Source of the DNA: Apodospora peruviana
Lineage: Eukaryota; Ascomycota; Sordariomycetes; Sordariales; Lasiosphaeriaceae
Assembly (NCBI GenBank): GCA_033439685.1
Contig: JAUEDM010000006.1
Location: 2,294,001 to 2,358,000, forward strand
Length of the DNA: 64,000 nt
Reading direction: 5' to 3'
Below, one piece after another: positions 1 to 9,964 of this stretch. Position 1 is the stretch's first letter, and each line of letters starts with the position of its first letter. The notes under the pieces were generated by a model. The model saw nothing but the letters and a program-made list of their open reading frames with translations, was not told where the DNA came from and did no database searches. The translations under genes and the position numbers were made by a program.

Positions 1-2105
1 TCATTGTGTTTTCGTTTGGTTCAAGTTAGCAGGGGGCATCCTGATCCATCCTCCACTCGTGCCGGTGTCGGTACAATGGTGAATCGGTAATTTCTCCTCC
101 CATTGTTGTGCTCGGCGTGTTCTTCTCGTACCGTCGTCTCGGTATATTATCAGATTCAGACCTGCGGCTCGGAGTAATCACTCAGGTATCCGTTCCTTTC
201 GGAGCGCCGAACAGCATACCAATAGGTAATTCGAAATCCGCTGGGAATATGACCTCGGTCTCTCGGTCTCATTAAGCCCCGCAACTTTCGAGCAAAGATG
301 ACGGATCAAATTACTTGTATGCAATTCATCATTACTGCGGAGTCTGATAGGTACCCAGATGCCAGTGTGCAGCACATACCTGACATGCCCGTATCTTACA
401 CTGCCCGCTTTACCTGGTACCATGTAAGGCAAGGTATGTATTCCTTATTCCTGTCTCAGGACTCGGGTCCCGGTGTACATGTATCCAGGTACCCGTACCC
501 GGTGCTTGGATAACTTGAAAGCTTACGACCAGACTGAAAGGCGCGACAATGGAAGATAAAGGCAGCCGGTGAGCCAAGGGGGTGCTGTAGAACAGTATTT
601 AATAGATTCCATTCACCATCACGTCAAAACAAGCTTCAGTCAACACCCAGCACGGGGAGGCAACTCGGGAGAGACGGGAGGCTTGCATTAGCGCAGAGGA
701 TTTCTTTGAAAGTCAGGACCCTGATTTTCAGTGGTTCGACGAACTTGGACCAGATCACTGGCACAGTCAGCGCGCTTCCCCGGCCGGCCACACCAATATC
801 CTCCCGATATTACCCGAACTATGAACGATTCTACAGCTCAGGTATTTCTCACACCCCCACTACTCCCAATGTGCCATTGTAAGCGTGTGATTCCGAGTGG
901 ATAAGAACAGGGATGAGAAAGCCAATGACGGGAGTTTGTGTGGATCCAAGGCTCAAATAAGCAAACAATCGTCAAGTAGGTTGACTCTTGTACCATAAGG
1001 ATTGCAGTATCTAGAATATTAATGCCCGATCACGTACATGTAGGTGGGCACGGTAGCATCGCAGTTGAGACGCTTGACAGCTGAGACGCTCAGACTGCGG
1101 ACTGCATACTGACTGAGCCTGTCAGCGGAACTTTGAAGCCGGGGAAACATATGTCTTTAAGTATAATGAACCTACGGTCTTAACTGGGCGAGGCATGCGG
1201 TCATCGGGATAATTACCATGCCATCGTAATTAGGTAGTGTGACGCAAGATTCTCCCTTCAGGAAGGTCTGGAGACCGAGGATGGCAGGGTTTTAATAATC
1301 AGAACCGACTACGCCCATGGTAGTGCTACACAATACTATCGTCCATTAAGAGAAGGTCTGAAACACTGCAAGTCTACTTCAACTTCCAGAGCGGCAGGGG
1401 CTCGACCGCAGTGTTCCCTCCCTCAGGCTGACCATCCCCTGCTTGGGTTAAGGGCTTATCTAATAAGTACCTGAGGAGGTAAGGTACGTGGTAGATACCT
1501 ATCTACCTTGTGCAAAGAGCTGGAGTTAGCTGCTCGTTAAATATACAGCCATCATAGATTCGACATGTCTGCAGTAATATTTAGACTGCGGTGTGGCAAT
1601 GAGGCGAAGTGCAGCAACACCCTAACGTTTACTCCGTCACTACCTTATCTTCATCAGTCCATCTGCACTGCTGTTGACTGTGCCACCAAACGCGAGTCCT
1701 CGGATGCGGAATGATTGGAAGCGTCAGCCGTCCTCCACGGATTGAGCGTATGCGTATCTACCTGTAATCAGTACTCTCGGAGCCGGAACACTTTTGGACG
1801 CCACCGGAGAAAATCCTCGTCGTTAACGCAGACGCATTCAGAATGTGACAACAAACTGTTGGATGCTCTTGCTGACATCGACCATCTTCTTCCTTCAGAG
1901 AGAGTGCCTGAGATATAAGGGGGGGTGGGAAAACCCATGCTTCCGAGGTGAGCACCGCCACTTAAACCGAGATTAGCTTCCCAGTATTATATGACCAGAC
2001 ACTTCAAGATTCTGCTTTCCCATTTCAAGGGCAGTTATAATTAACGAATAATACTTGCCCCAAAAGTGCCGCGGCGTCTAAACCGCTTAGCCGCCCTCTA
2101 ACGCC
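1..2105. other. Left flank without a recognisable gene
   Basis: I see no protein domain, RNA gene or repeat that I can support here. Only short open frames occur, on both strands and overlapping each other. The last few hundred bases probably hold the promoter of the AflR-like regulator that starts at 2106. No polyketide synthase fragment is visible, although such a gene would be expected beside this cluster. Confidence 0.6.
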
Positions 2106-3519
2106 ATGGACATGGATGCTGACTTGGCGGATCCCGCTGATCTCACCATCGAGATATTCGACGGCTCTTCCGCCCAAGCCCAGGCGGTAGCTGAAAAGTT
2201 GAGAGACAGCTGTCAGGCATGCGCCGCCTCCAAGGTCAAGTGCAACAGGGAGAAGCCGAAGTGTTCGCGGTGCACGAGGCGCCGCACGTCGTGCCAGTAC
2301 TTTGCTACCAAGCGGCCCGGCCGAAAGCGTAGCAATAATCAGAGCCACGACCAGCCGTCGTCGGAACGACGCACCCCACGGGATGTTGATACTATCACCT
2401 CCAACAATGCCTGGAGTAGCAGCGACACGGACTTTTCCGAGGCCATCATGCTCGACATGGCCACCCCATCCGGCGGCGGCGACTCGGCCCTCTCTCTCGG
2501 CGTCGTCACGCAAGGAGGCTTCGAGGAGCAGCTCAACAGTGCCCTGGTCGTCGCTGATATACCGTGACCATTCTTTGTCGTCGGCCTCGGCGTCCGAGTT
2601 GGCGTTTGCCGCGCTCGCATCCGACAACACCTGGGGCCTCGGTGCTGCTGCCGCTACTCAGGACGGCCTGACATCAAGTTCGGCAAGCCCAACCAACCTC
2701 CCCGACGCGCCGGACCATGACGTCGCACAACTGTCGTCGCTAATGTTGCGCGACACTGGCACTGCGTCACCCGCCACCCCTGCGACGACGGCGACTACGA
2801 CTACTAGGTCTAGTGATATCTTTTCGGTCTTCGGTGGGCACAACACCGGGCCGGGCTCCCGTTCTTCTGTGTCTTCTTACCCCCACTCTCATGGTGGTAG
2901 TGGTGACTCATCACAACATTGCCCCCCTCGGATGCCATCAATACCCCTCAGCTCATCACTACCACCCGGCGGCGGTGGCTGCCATGGGGAGGCCCTTCGT
3001 CTCGTGCGGTTCTGTCTCGGCAGCAGCAATAACAAGAAGCCGAGTTGTTGCGGCAAAGGCGATCGGCACCCGCCGCGGCCGCTGTCCCCGCAAGCAGTGA
3101 TGGGCGACAACAAGCGGATCGTGGAGGCCGTCGAGGCCGTCCTGGGGTGTGGGTGCTCGGCCGCCAACGAGGGCGCCATGCTCGTCATGCTGTGCCTGGC
3201 CACTTCCGTGGTCCTAAGCAGCTATACCGCTATGACCCGAAGACAGGCCCAAGATCACGAAGGCAAAGGCAGCGGCAGCAGCAGCAGCAGCCAAGAAGAT
3301 AAATCACACACATCGGCGCCGTCGCTGGGCGAGCTCCACCAGGTGCAGCGCGTGGCCAAGGAGATTGCAGGCCGGCTTGAGGGACACCACGACGGCGGCA
3401 AACGCCCGGCGGAAATGGGGAGCGGTGCGACAGGAAAAGACGCCGAGGATGGTGTTACTAGCGGTAATAATAGCGCTGCGGCAGCGGGAGGGTTGTTCGG
3501 TGGTAGTGGTAGTGGTGGC

Positions 3520-3578
<59 letters not shown>

Positions 3579-3696
3579 CAACGGCAAGACTCCGTTTTTC
3601 TTTTCGGCCACGACGTGCAAAGAGATGGCCCAGAACCTGCGGGAGAGCGTCAGCGCGTTGGCAAAAAGCCTGATTGAAACACTTCGGAAGTGGTAG
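2106..3696 (+). CDS. AflR-like Zn2Cys6 cluster transcription factor
   Basis: This is a fungal Zn(II)2Cys6 regulator, probably the pathway-specific activator of the neighbouring cluster. Residues about 38-65 carry a perfect C-x2-C-x6-C-x6-C-x2-C-x6-C binuclear cluster (SCQAC...KVKC...KCSRC...SC), followed by a basic linker. The C-terminal part resembles the AflR C-terminal domain: a segment around 'AVEAVLGCGCSAANEGAMLV', a hydrophobic stretch, then a Val/Ala-rich helix near the end. The zinc-cluster half lies in one frame, which stops at 2565-2567. The C-terminal half lies in the +1 frame, open to 3696. A 52-nt intron at 2547-2598 would join them, but its donor (GTCGTC) is poor, so a frameshift is possible. 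A long serine run sits near residue 430. GedR and MdpE of the geodin and monodictyphenone clusters are the nearest known types. Confidence 0.85.
3523..3573 (+). repeat. (AGC)17 microsatellite coding for polyserine
   Basis: Seventeen uninterrupted AGC units lie in the serine frame of the AflR-like regulator, followed by imperfect AAC/AGC units. Such runs vary in length between strains. On the opposite strand the same run gives an artificial polyleucine frame. Confidence 0.95.
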
Positions 3697-4149
3697 ACAC
3701 TAGACAGACAGAGATCGATTACCGACCCATGTACATGCCAACCTTGATACTATCAGTAGATGACTTCTGAAGCACCTAACTCTTGCAGTTGGTTCTAGAA
3801 TAAAAAAGCGGGTGCTTTTTTTCATGGAGACCGTAAAGCAGGAAGGAGTGAGTGCATGGAATTAATGCCGAGAACCGCTTTGCTTTAAATGCTTGGACTA
3901 TAAGGGTTGCCTTGGTTCTTTCTGATTGGACGCATCTCATTACATGAAAGCCCAGCGTCAGTCGACGGCTAATAAACCTGCCAACTTGGAGAGGTTTGAC
4001 ATTCGGAATCTTTCGTGGGCCACGGAGGAATATTGGGCAGTTATGGGCAGGTACCTTAATTACTTGAGGCAGTTTCCATTGATTTTCCCAGATGCCTTTC
4101 GGCGCAACTAGGTGCCTAATTTTCGGGGAAGAGATCTTAGGGCTATGGA
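3697..4149. other. Intergenic region, regulator / methyltransferase
   Basis: The 3' ends of two convergent genes face each other here. A 61-codon open frame (3926-4111) has no recognisable feature. Nothing else is supported. Confidence 0.5.
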
Positions 4150-5157
4150 TTACTTGCGCGAGGCCAAAATCAACACGACAGGAAAAGTCACCTTCCGCTT
4201 GATCCCACGGCCGCCCATGGCGCGCTCCAGCTCGGCAAACAGACGGTCAATCTCGGCTGCGTGCGTGCCCAGGCGGGTCTGATATTTGGGGAAGATGGAC
4301 TCGACAAATGTCTTCGCATGGTCAAAATCCCACTCCTCGCTCCAGAACTGACGGTCGACACGGTCGAAGGTGGACTCGCCCGGGCCGCGCCTGTCCTCGC
4401 CCGGCTCGATGGGGAAGTCGTATCCTTCCGCGGCGGCGAAGATGAGCGGCCGGTCACAGTTCCACTTGTGGCGCTCGATGGCCGCCCACTCGCCCGCCGG
4501 CACGGCGACGCTGTCGAGGTAGCTCGCCAGCGCCTCGGAGCCGCGCTTGTAGAAGGGATACGCGGGCGTGTCCTTGATGGGCCACAGCAGCTGGGACACG
4601 CGGGTAGCAACGCGCTCGTAGGCCGCGTCGCAGGCGGCGTCCAACCTGCTGTCCGACGACGCGAACAGGGGCCGTCCGTAGAAGTAGGCGGCCAGGGTGC
4701 CGCCGGGGCGGAGCAGAGCCGCGAACGATGCCATCGCCTTGGGCGCGTCGAGGAGGGGCATGCACTCGCTCACGACAACAAGGTCGACGGTGCCGAGCCC
4801 GCCGCCTATGGCCTCCGGCGGCTGGGAGGCGAGGTCCTCGGCGCCGGCGTGCACGAAACCCAGGCGTGCGAGCTGGTCGGGAGGCAGGAGGGCCGGGGCG
4901 GCGTCCAGGGCGGCTTCGTTGACGTCGGAGCCTATGACGCGGTCGTACCGGCTCAGCAAACGGGCGGCGATGTTGCCGGGCCCGGTGCCGACATCATGGG
5001 CGAGGACGGTGCGGCCATCGGCGCTGTGGCGCTCGTGGTAGGCGTGGATAAAGTCGAAGAAGGAGTCGGGAGGCGAGGGCCGCGAGGCGACGTAACGGCG
5101 CCAGAAGGAAGTATCGGTTTTCCGCGCTCCCGTGTTGAAGGCCGTGTCGGCAGGCAT
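4150..5157 (-). CDS. SAM-dependent class I methyltransferase
   Basis: An intronless 335-residue protein with a class I methyltransferase fold. Motif I is visible as DVGTGPGNIA near residue 55, followed by the acidic end of strand 2 (VIGSDVNE). A motif resembling post-I is DLVVVSECMPLLD, and the typical LLRPGGTLAAYFYG strand-loop comes next. The C-terminal half (KWNCDRPL, VDRQFWSEEWDF) resembles the fungal relatives of trans-aconitate methyltransferase, not the winged-helix O-methyltransferases of polyketide pathways. The substrate cannot be read from sequence. The place in the cluster suggests O-methylation of an anthraquinone or benzophenone intermediate, or of a carboxylate. It is divergent from the questin-oxidase-like gene and shares a 763-bp spacer with it. 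Confidence 0.85.
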   Translation of the reverse strand: MPADTAFNTGARKTDTSFWRRYVASRPSPPDSFFDFIHAYHERHSADGRTVLAHDVGTGPGNIAARLLSRYDRVIGSDVNEAALDAAPALLPPDQLARLGFVHAGAEDLASQPPEAIGGGLGTVDLVVVSECMPLLDAPKAMASFAALLRPGGTLAAYFYGRPLFASSDSRLDAACDAAYERVATRVSQLLWPIKDTPAYPFYKRGSEALASYLDSVAVPAGEWAAIERHKWNCDRPLIFAAAEGYDFPIEPGEDRRGPGESTFDRVDRQFWSEEWDFDHAKTFVESIFPKYQTRLGTHAAEIDRLFAELERAMGGRGIKRKVTFPVVLILASRK

Positions 5158-5920
5158 TCTTGTGTCTATATGTCTGCTTGCTTACTTCCTTAAAGGCTTA
5201 GGTAGTGCGATGTCGCTGTGGTGTTTGGGGAACAATGAAAGAACAAGAAAGGCGGTACTCTCAGTCTCAAGTCTCAACAATGGCCAAGTTAAAAACGAGA
5301 TGCCTCGCTAATATGAAAGAGGGACAGGAGGTAAAACCGATGACCCCTTTTTTGTTTTACTTTCTTTTCAAAAGGTGGATCGGCAAGTTTGTGAATGAAA
5401 GCTGTTGATAACCGAAACTTGGTATCCCTTGAGATTTTATTAGGAAAGTTACCTACCTAGGTATTACCATACCAGCCTCTACGCAGACGACTAATATCTC
5501 GGGCATCCCGGGCACATAGAGCCAACCCACCTGGTCACGAGACCCGAATCGGATGCTCTTGTTAATATGACATGGGCATAATACATGTTAGCGACGCTTT
5601 CGGGAACCCCCTGGCAACGTCTCCTAGTGGCACCGACCTGCTGCAAGGTCGGGGTCCGATATAATCGCCTCGGGCTCCATGGCTGACACATGGCAAATAA
5701 TATCTTTCCCCAATTTCTCGGGAGATTCTTGTCGGCTTGCTAACAATCCTGTCGACGGACCGATTAAACCTTAATCACTTCCAGGGCTGCTTGTAATAAT
5801 TCAGGTAGGTATTTGGCATTCCGACCATGAGTCGCTAATGATCTAATTACGACACTAGGGTTTGAAGTAGAATAGCACTTACAAGAGGTTAAACACCACA
5901 CACGTTTTCCAGACCAAACA
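5158..5920. promoter_or_regulatory. Divergent promoter with an AflR-type site
   Basis: This 763-bp spacer separates the minus-strand methyltransferase from the plus-strand questin-oxidase-like gene. It holds TCGGGGTCCGA at 5649-5659, which fits the TCG(N5)CGA form bound by AflR-type Zn2Cys6 proteins. It also holds a TACCTAGGTA palindrome at 5454-5463, one of five ACCTAGGT copies in the cluster. A TCG(N5)CGA match is expected by chance about once per 4 kb, so its role is inferred from its position. Confidence 0.4.
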
Positions 5921-7273
5921 ATGGCACTGCCACCGATTTCCCTGTCTCCTGATCACCTGGGCATTACCCGTACCGTCCTAGGCCTGCCAGACGCGCACAC
6001 GCTGGACACGGCCAGCCGGCTCTTACAGAAGAATCATGACGAGCTCAACATGTTTTGGCGCGATGCGGGCGGCCATAACCACATCGTGCACTCCATCCTC
6101 ACGGCGGTGGCCTTTGGCGGCAGCGCGGCAGATGTGCAGCGCGCCTACGACGACGGCGTCGACACCCAGCGCCCGCGGGTCCCTGCGAACCCGCAACTCG
6201 CCTCGCAGCTCTCAGATCCGGTCGTGTTTGCAGCGCACATGGGCGATCTCGCACAGTACACCACCTTCCTGGCTTTCTTCGAGCAGCTGATCCGCGAGCA
6301 GGGGTCGTGGCGCCCCGTCGTGGCCGAGTATTATTTCGGCCGCACCGCGCTCGCCGACACGATGCTCGCCCGCCTGTTCGAGGGCCTCTTTCACCCCCTC
6401 ATCCATCTCGGCCTCGGCATCGAGTTCGACCTACCCGCGGTCGTGGCCGAGGCCCTGGCCATGACGGCCTGCCACAACTCGGACGGCATCGACAACTTCT
6501 TTTTCGAGTGTGAACGCATTGCCAGCGCGACGAGTGCTTCCCCGAGCAAGCCGCTCGTCGTGCTCCTGAACGAGACCCGCGCCAACGACAAGATCCGCCA
6601 CGCAACCCTTCCGACCGACGGCCCCGCTTGCGTCAAAGACGGCGTCCTGGGCCGCGCGGGTCCCGAGATGGCCGCCCTGGCGGCGCAGTACTGCGTGGCG
6701 CCCGACAACGCCGGCCTCCGACGCGCCACGGCCGAGGGCATCAGCTGCGCGGCCTACACGGCCGGTGCCTCCGCCCAGCGTCCCGGCAAGCGCAACCCCG
6801 TCATCGATTTCTTTTACCTGCACAACGTCACCAGCTCCATTTTCCTGACCGTACTGGGCCGGCAGGAGTGGATCAACGTCGCCGACCGCGCCCGCCTGGT
6901 TGAGTGGAAGGCCCGGCTCGACTTGGTCTGGTACGCTGCCAGCGCGGCCGCGGCGCTCGACCGCGAGGCGCTGCTGCGGTATACGCCCGGGCCGAGTGCC
7001 GGCATGGGTTGGCCCGAGTTGTACCGCGCCGTCCTCGCCCAGCACGATGACGGCCACCTGGCCAAGTTTGTGCGTGCGCTGAAGCATGGCCAGGATGTCG
7101 AAGAGGAAGACGGAGGAGATCGGATTCAGGATTATGATGTCCTTCCGGTTCGAGGTGAACTGTGGCTTCGTATCGCGCAGATGGCGTACGATTCGACCGT
7201 GGACAAGGTCGAGGTGTTGGACAAGTGGGTCTTTGGCACCGGGTTCGATGACAGATGGGCGGGTCGCCTGTGA
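5921..7273 (+). CDS. Questin oxidase-like Baeyer-Villiger oxygenase
   Basis: An intronless 450-residue protein of the questin-oxidase-like family (GedK, MdpL, AflY). Family hallmarks are present in order: GGHNHIVHS near residue 50, AEYYFGRTALAD, LFHPLIHLGLGIEF near residue 160, and DFFYLHNVTSSIFL near residue 300. The histidines in the HNHxxH, HPLIH and LHN segments are conserved in the family. Known members open an anthraquinone ring by Baeyer-Villiger-type oxidation, for example questin to desmethylsulochrin in the geodin pathway, and work without the flavin fold of classical enzymes. Length and both ends look complete. The gene marks the cluster as making seco-anthraquinone products (benzophenones, xanthones or grisans) rather than plain anthraquinones. 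Confidence 0.92.
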   Translation: MALPPISLSPDHLGITRTVLGLPDAHTLDTASRLLQKNHDELNMFWRDAGGHNHIVHSILTAVAFGGSAADVQRAYDDGVDTQRPRVPANPQLASQLSDPVVFAAHMGDLAQYTTFLAFFEQLIREQGSWRPVVAEYYFGRTALADTMLARLFEGLFHPLIHLGLGIEFDLPAVVAEALAMTACHNSDGIDNFFFECERIASATSASPSKPLVVLLNETRANDKIRHATLPTDGPACVKDGVLGRAGPEMAALAAQYCVAPDNAGLRRATAEGISCAAYTAGASAQRPGKRNPVIDFFYLHNVTSSIFLTVLGRQEWINVADRARLVEWKARLDLVWYAASAAAALDREALLRYTPGPSAGMGWPELYRAVLAQHDDGHLAKFVRALKHGQDVEEEDGGDRIQDYDVLPVRGELWLRIAQMAYDSTVDKVEVLDKWVFGTGFDDRWAGRL

Positions 7274-7526
7274 AGAAGACTGGACACGAAACTGCGAGTG
7301 AATTCGCATTTGGATTAACCTAGGTATCTTGTCACGCTGCGCGCAGATTACGGTATTACCGTAGGTAATTAATCACCTTGACTTTGGGAGAAATGGAGCT
7401 CAAGAGTAAAGCAGTTAAATTGATGCTGAACTTGTCTCACTGTAAACCCCGATGATGACCGCTTCCCTTGTCCTATCTAGGTCATGTATGATCTCAATCT
7501 TTGCCCTTGGGGCGGGCGTCGTCGTC

Positions 7527-8243
7527 TCATTTGAGCTGCTCGCTGGCTCCCATTGCGGCCGCGATCGGCGCCCGCCTGAGCATCCGGGCCATCCAGTCCG
7601 CCACCACCGGGTACTCGGCCGGATCAAAGCCGTCATCGACTCCGACCACCCTGGATACAATCGTCTGCCACGACAGCCAGGCCAAATCGGCGTACGAGTA
7701 CTTGTTTCCGACCAGCCAGGGGCCACCAGAGGCGGCGATAGCTTCCTCCCCGAGGTCCTCCCGCTGCTTGGCCAGGTGTCCCTCCACCACGGCGGTGACG
7801 CGGTGCACCTCCTTGACGTAACGCTCCAGGGCGCTGGGTAGGCGTTCATTGTGGAACTTCTTGAACCAGGCGGCCTGGCCGTAGTAAGGTCCCTGACCGG
7901 ACGCCTGGAAGAAGAGCCATTGCTGAGCCTTGTAGGCCTCGGGGGTGCCGGGGGCGAAGCTGATCTTGCGCGGCTCGGCGGTGTCGTACCTGTCGACGAG
8001 ATACAGGACGATGGCGCCCGACTCCCACAGCGTGAGGTCTGTGTTGGGGTCATGAATGGAAGGGAGGCGTCCGTTGGGGTTGATGGCGGTGTATTCGGGC
8101 TTCTTGACATCGCTGAGCGGAATGGGATCAATCTCGTAGGGGAGGCCGAGCTCGTTGAGGACCATGGCTACCTTGGGCGGGTTGGGGCCGCCTTTCCCCC
8201 ACACCTTGATGGGCTTGAGCTGAGTGGTGGAAAAGGTCGACAT
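7527..8243 (-). CDS. Glutathione S-transferase
   Basis: An intronless 238-residue cytosolic glutathione S-transferase, full length for fungal Ure2p/GstA-like enzymes. The N-terminal thioredoxin-like domain (about residues 10-95) shows the proline-rich start of helix 1 (GPNPPKVAMVLNELGL), NPNGRLPSIHDP with the cis-proline, and the glutathione-binding WESGAIVLYLVD. The helical C-terminal domain has the conserved fold motif SYADLAWLSWQ. GSTs recur in anthraquinone clusters (gedE in geodin), where glutathione may act in dehydration or reduction of atrochrysone or emodin intermediates or in detoxification. The next gene on this strand, an NmrA-like reductase, lies 560 bp upstream. Confidence 0.93.
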   Translation of the reverse strand: MSTFSTTQLKPIKVWGKGGPNPPKVAMVLNELGLPYEIDPIPLSDVKKPEYTAINPNGRLPSIHDPNTDLTLWESGAIVLYLVDRYDTAEPRKISFAPGTPEAYKAQQWLFFQASGQGPYYGQAAWFKKFHNERLPSALERYVKEVHRVTAVVEGHLAKQREDLGEEAIAASGGPWLVGNKYSYADLAWLSWQTIVSRVVGVDDGFDPAEYPVVADWMARMLRRAPIAAAMGASEQLK

Positions 8244-8803
8244 GATTACTAAGTAGTAATTGTTGCGAAAATGTGTTGTGATGATGGTTTAGCAGCACGG
8301 TCTTGGTCTGGCTGGCTGGGATTGGCTTGGCGTTGCCATACTTTTATGCTTCAACTGCTTTGAGCGTTTGGTGGGCTTGTCAGCGATAGCTTGATGCCAC
8401 AGGCGGTATATTGTTCACCATTCATGTATTAATCAGCAGAGGGGGCAGTGGCGGAAGGAGACGGAAGCTTCCCGCTCGGCCTTTGAACCCACTTCCCGTT
8501 CCCCTTGACAAGTTGACCCCTTTCAAATTTGAAGCGGGGTGTGTTACACAACGGAGACTCGCAGGTGATTACGGATTACAGATGCAATCTCGGACGGGAT
8601 TCGGGTCGGGGCGTTGCCCGTTGGGCGTCGGGGAGTTGTACTTTCAATTTTCCTTCAGGTTACACATGACACCACACTCCGCATGGGGAAGGACCAAGTC
8701 GGCTCAAGATTGTTGATCTCTGGCCGAGCTGGTACCTAGGTATTAAAATAATTACACCATTTAGGGGAAATAGTCAAGATAATCACATTAATCAAGGCAT
8801 GCC
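8244..8803. other. Spacer between GST and reductase genes
   Basis: This 560-bp stretch is the promoter side of the GST gene and the 3' side of the reductase. A TACCTAGGTA palindrome lies at 8733-8742. I see no gene and no convincing AflR-type site. Confidence 0.5.
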
Positions 8804-9610
8804 TTAATAAATCAAATAGCGTAGAAAATAGTATGAAGACGGAAAATAGTGGATCAGCACGTTGGCGAGGAGACGAAAGGGACCCCCGGCAGGAAAGCGC
8901 GCCTTCCCGGTGCCGGGGGCATTTGTGACGCCCACATTTCGCTCATCGTAGCGCCCCTCTACATCATCCGCTGCCTCGATCATGGCCGCCGCCAGATCGA
9001 GGTACGACAGCGGGCCATCCGCCTCGTCCAGGCTTAGCACGTGGCCCCTCGCCCGGTCCACCGACAGCCCCGCCGGCTTCATGAAAACGGTCGTGATCCA
9101 TGTCGACTGTGCGCGAAGAAGATGCTCGGCCGCCCGCAGGTCTCGGTAGACGTGTGACGCCGCCCGCATCAGGATCCAGTGCAGCGGACGCGGATCGTTG
9201 CGTGACAATCTGTCGTCGAGGCTCGCCGACGAAAGGAGCACAAGCCGGGGCACCAACCTGTGGGATGCCGCTTCGCCCTCATCAGGTCTCCTCAGGGCGG
9301 CCAGCACGGTGGCCGCCGCGGTTTGTGCCATGGTGCAGCCGGGCACGTTGACGTTGGTCGAAATGGCGAGGAAGACGGCGCGGCAGCCGCGAACGCAGGC
9401 CGCGAGCAGAGACACGTCGTCTACTCGGCCCTCAAAAACATCGACGCGTTTATCTGTCAGGATGCCGGGGAAGAGGCGGGCGAGCTTCGCGCGGTCGCGA
9501 CAGTAGGCGTGGATACGAGCATCTGGGACACGAAGCAGCATGTCAACGAGTGCCGAACCGCAACTACCCGTGGCGCCCAGGACCGCGTACGTTGCCATAT
9601 TACCGCCCAT
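8804..9610 (-). CDS. NmrA-like NAD(P)-binding reductase
   Basis: An intronless 268-residue protein with an atypical short-chain dehydrogenase/NmrA-like Rossmann fold. The dinucleotide-binding motif is YAVLGATGSCGSALV at the N-terminus, followed by a basic residue after strand 2 (AYCRDRAKL) that favours NADPH. The strand-4 region is CRAVFLAISTNVN. A canonical Ser-Tyr-x3-Lys catalytic triad is not obvious, as in other members. A start at the second ATG (9598-9596) would place the Rossmann motif right at the terminus and is equally likely. Oxidoreductases of this type accompany aflatoxin-type and anthraquinone clusters, where their exact steps are often unsettled. It is divergent from the thioesterase gene. 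Confidence 0.85.
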   Translation of the reverse strand: MGGNMATYAVLGATGSCGSALVDMLLRVPDARIHAYCRDRAKLARLFPGILTDKRVDVFEGRVDDVSLLAACVRGCRAVFLAISTNVNVPGCTMAQTAAATVLAALRRPDEGEAASHRLVPRLVLLSSASLDDRLSRNDPRPLHWILMRAASHVYRDLRAAEHLLRAQSTWITTVFMKPAGLSVDRARGHVLSLDEADGPLSYLDLAAAMIEAADDVEGRYDERNVGVTNAPGTGKARFPAGGPFRLLANVLIHYFPSSYYFLRYLIY

Positions 9611-9964
9611 CGAATTGTGTCCAAGTGTGGGAAATGTGGAAATCAGGATTGAGTGCTAAGGACCAGCTGATCACATCCACGACCTACTACCACTGTTACG
9701 AGGTACATATACTGCGATCTAGTCTAGTCTGATCGGGCTATTGTCCGAGTAATTACCTCAGGCGTATTTATCGGCCCGTAAGCGAACAAGGGCATGCCCG
9801 GATTCCGTGTTGCCATCCAAAGATTTAGGGACCTCCATGCACATGCACTACACGGTTTGCTGCGCAGAGACGTCTTTGCCCTTAAATCAGTCACACAGAA
9901 AAAAAGAGCTCCAGTTTGCTTTGACTAGGTACGTGACTTAAGGTACCTTGGATACTATTTCGCC

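Noticed and set aside
3255..3620. Minus-strand frame rich in leucine opposite the regulator
   Set aside because: The polyleucine run is only the reverse of the (AGC)17 serine repeat. No domain is present.
4261..5193. 310-codon plus-strand frame over the methyltransferase
   Set aside because: It lies opposite a clear methyltransferase in a GC-rich gene. Its composition (Gly, Val, Arg) is that of a shadow frame.
6431..7309. 292-codon minus-strand frame over the questin-oxidase-like gene
   Set aside because: It lies opposite a complete gene of a known family and has no motif of its own.
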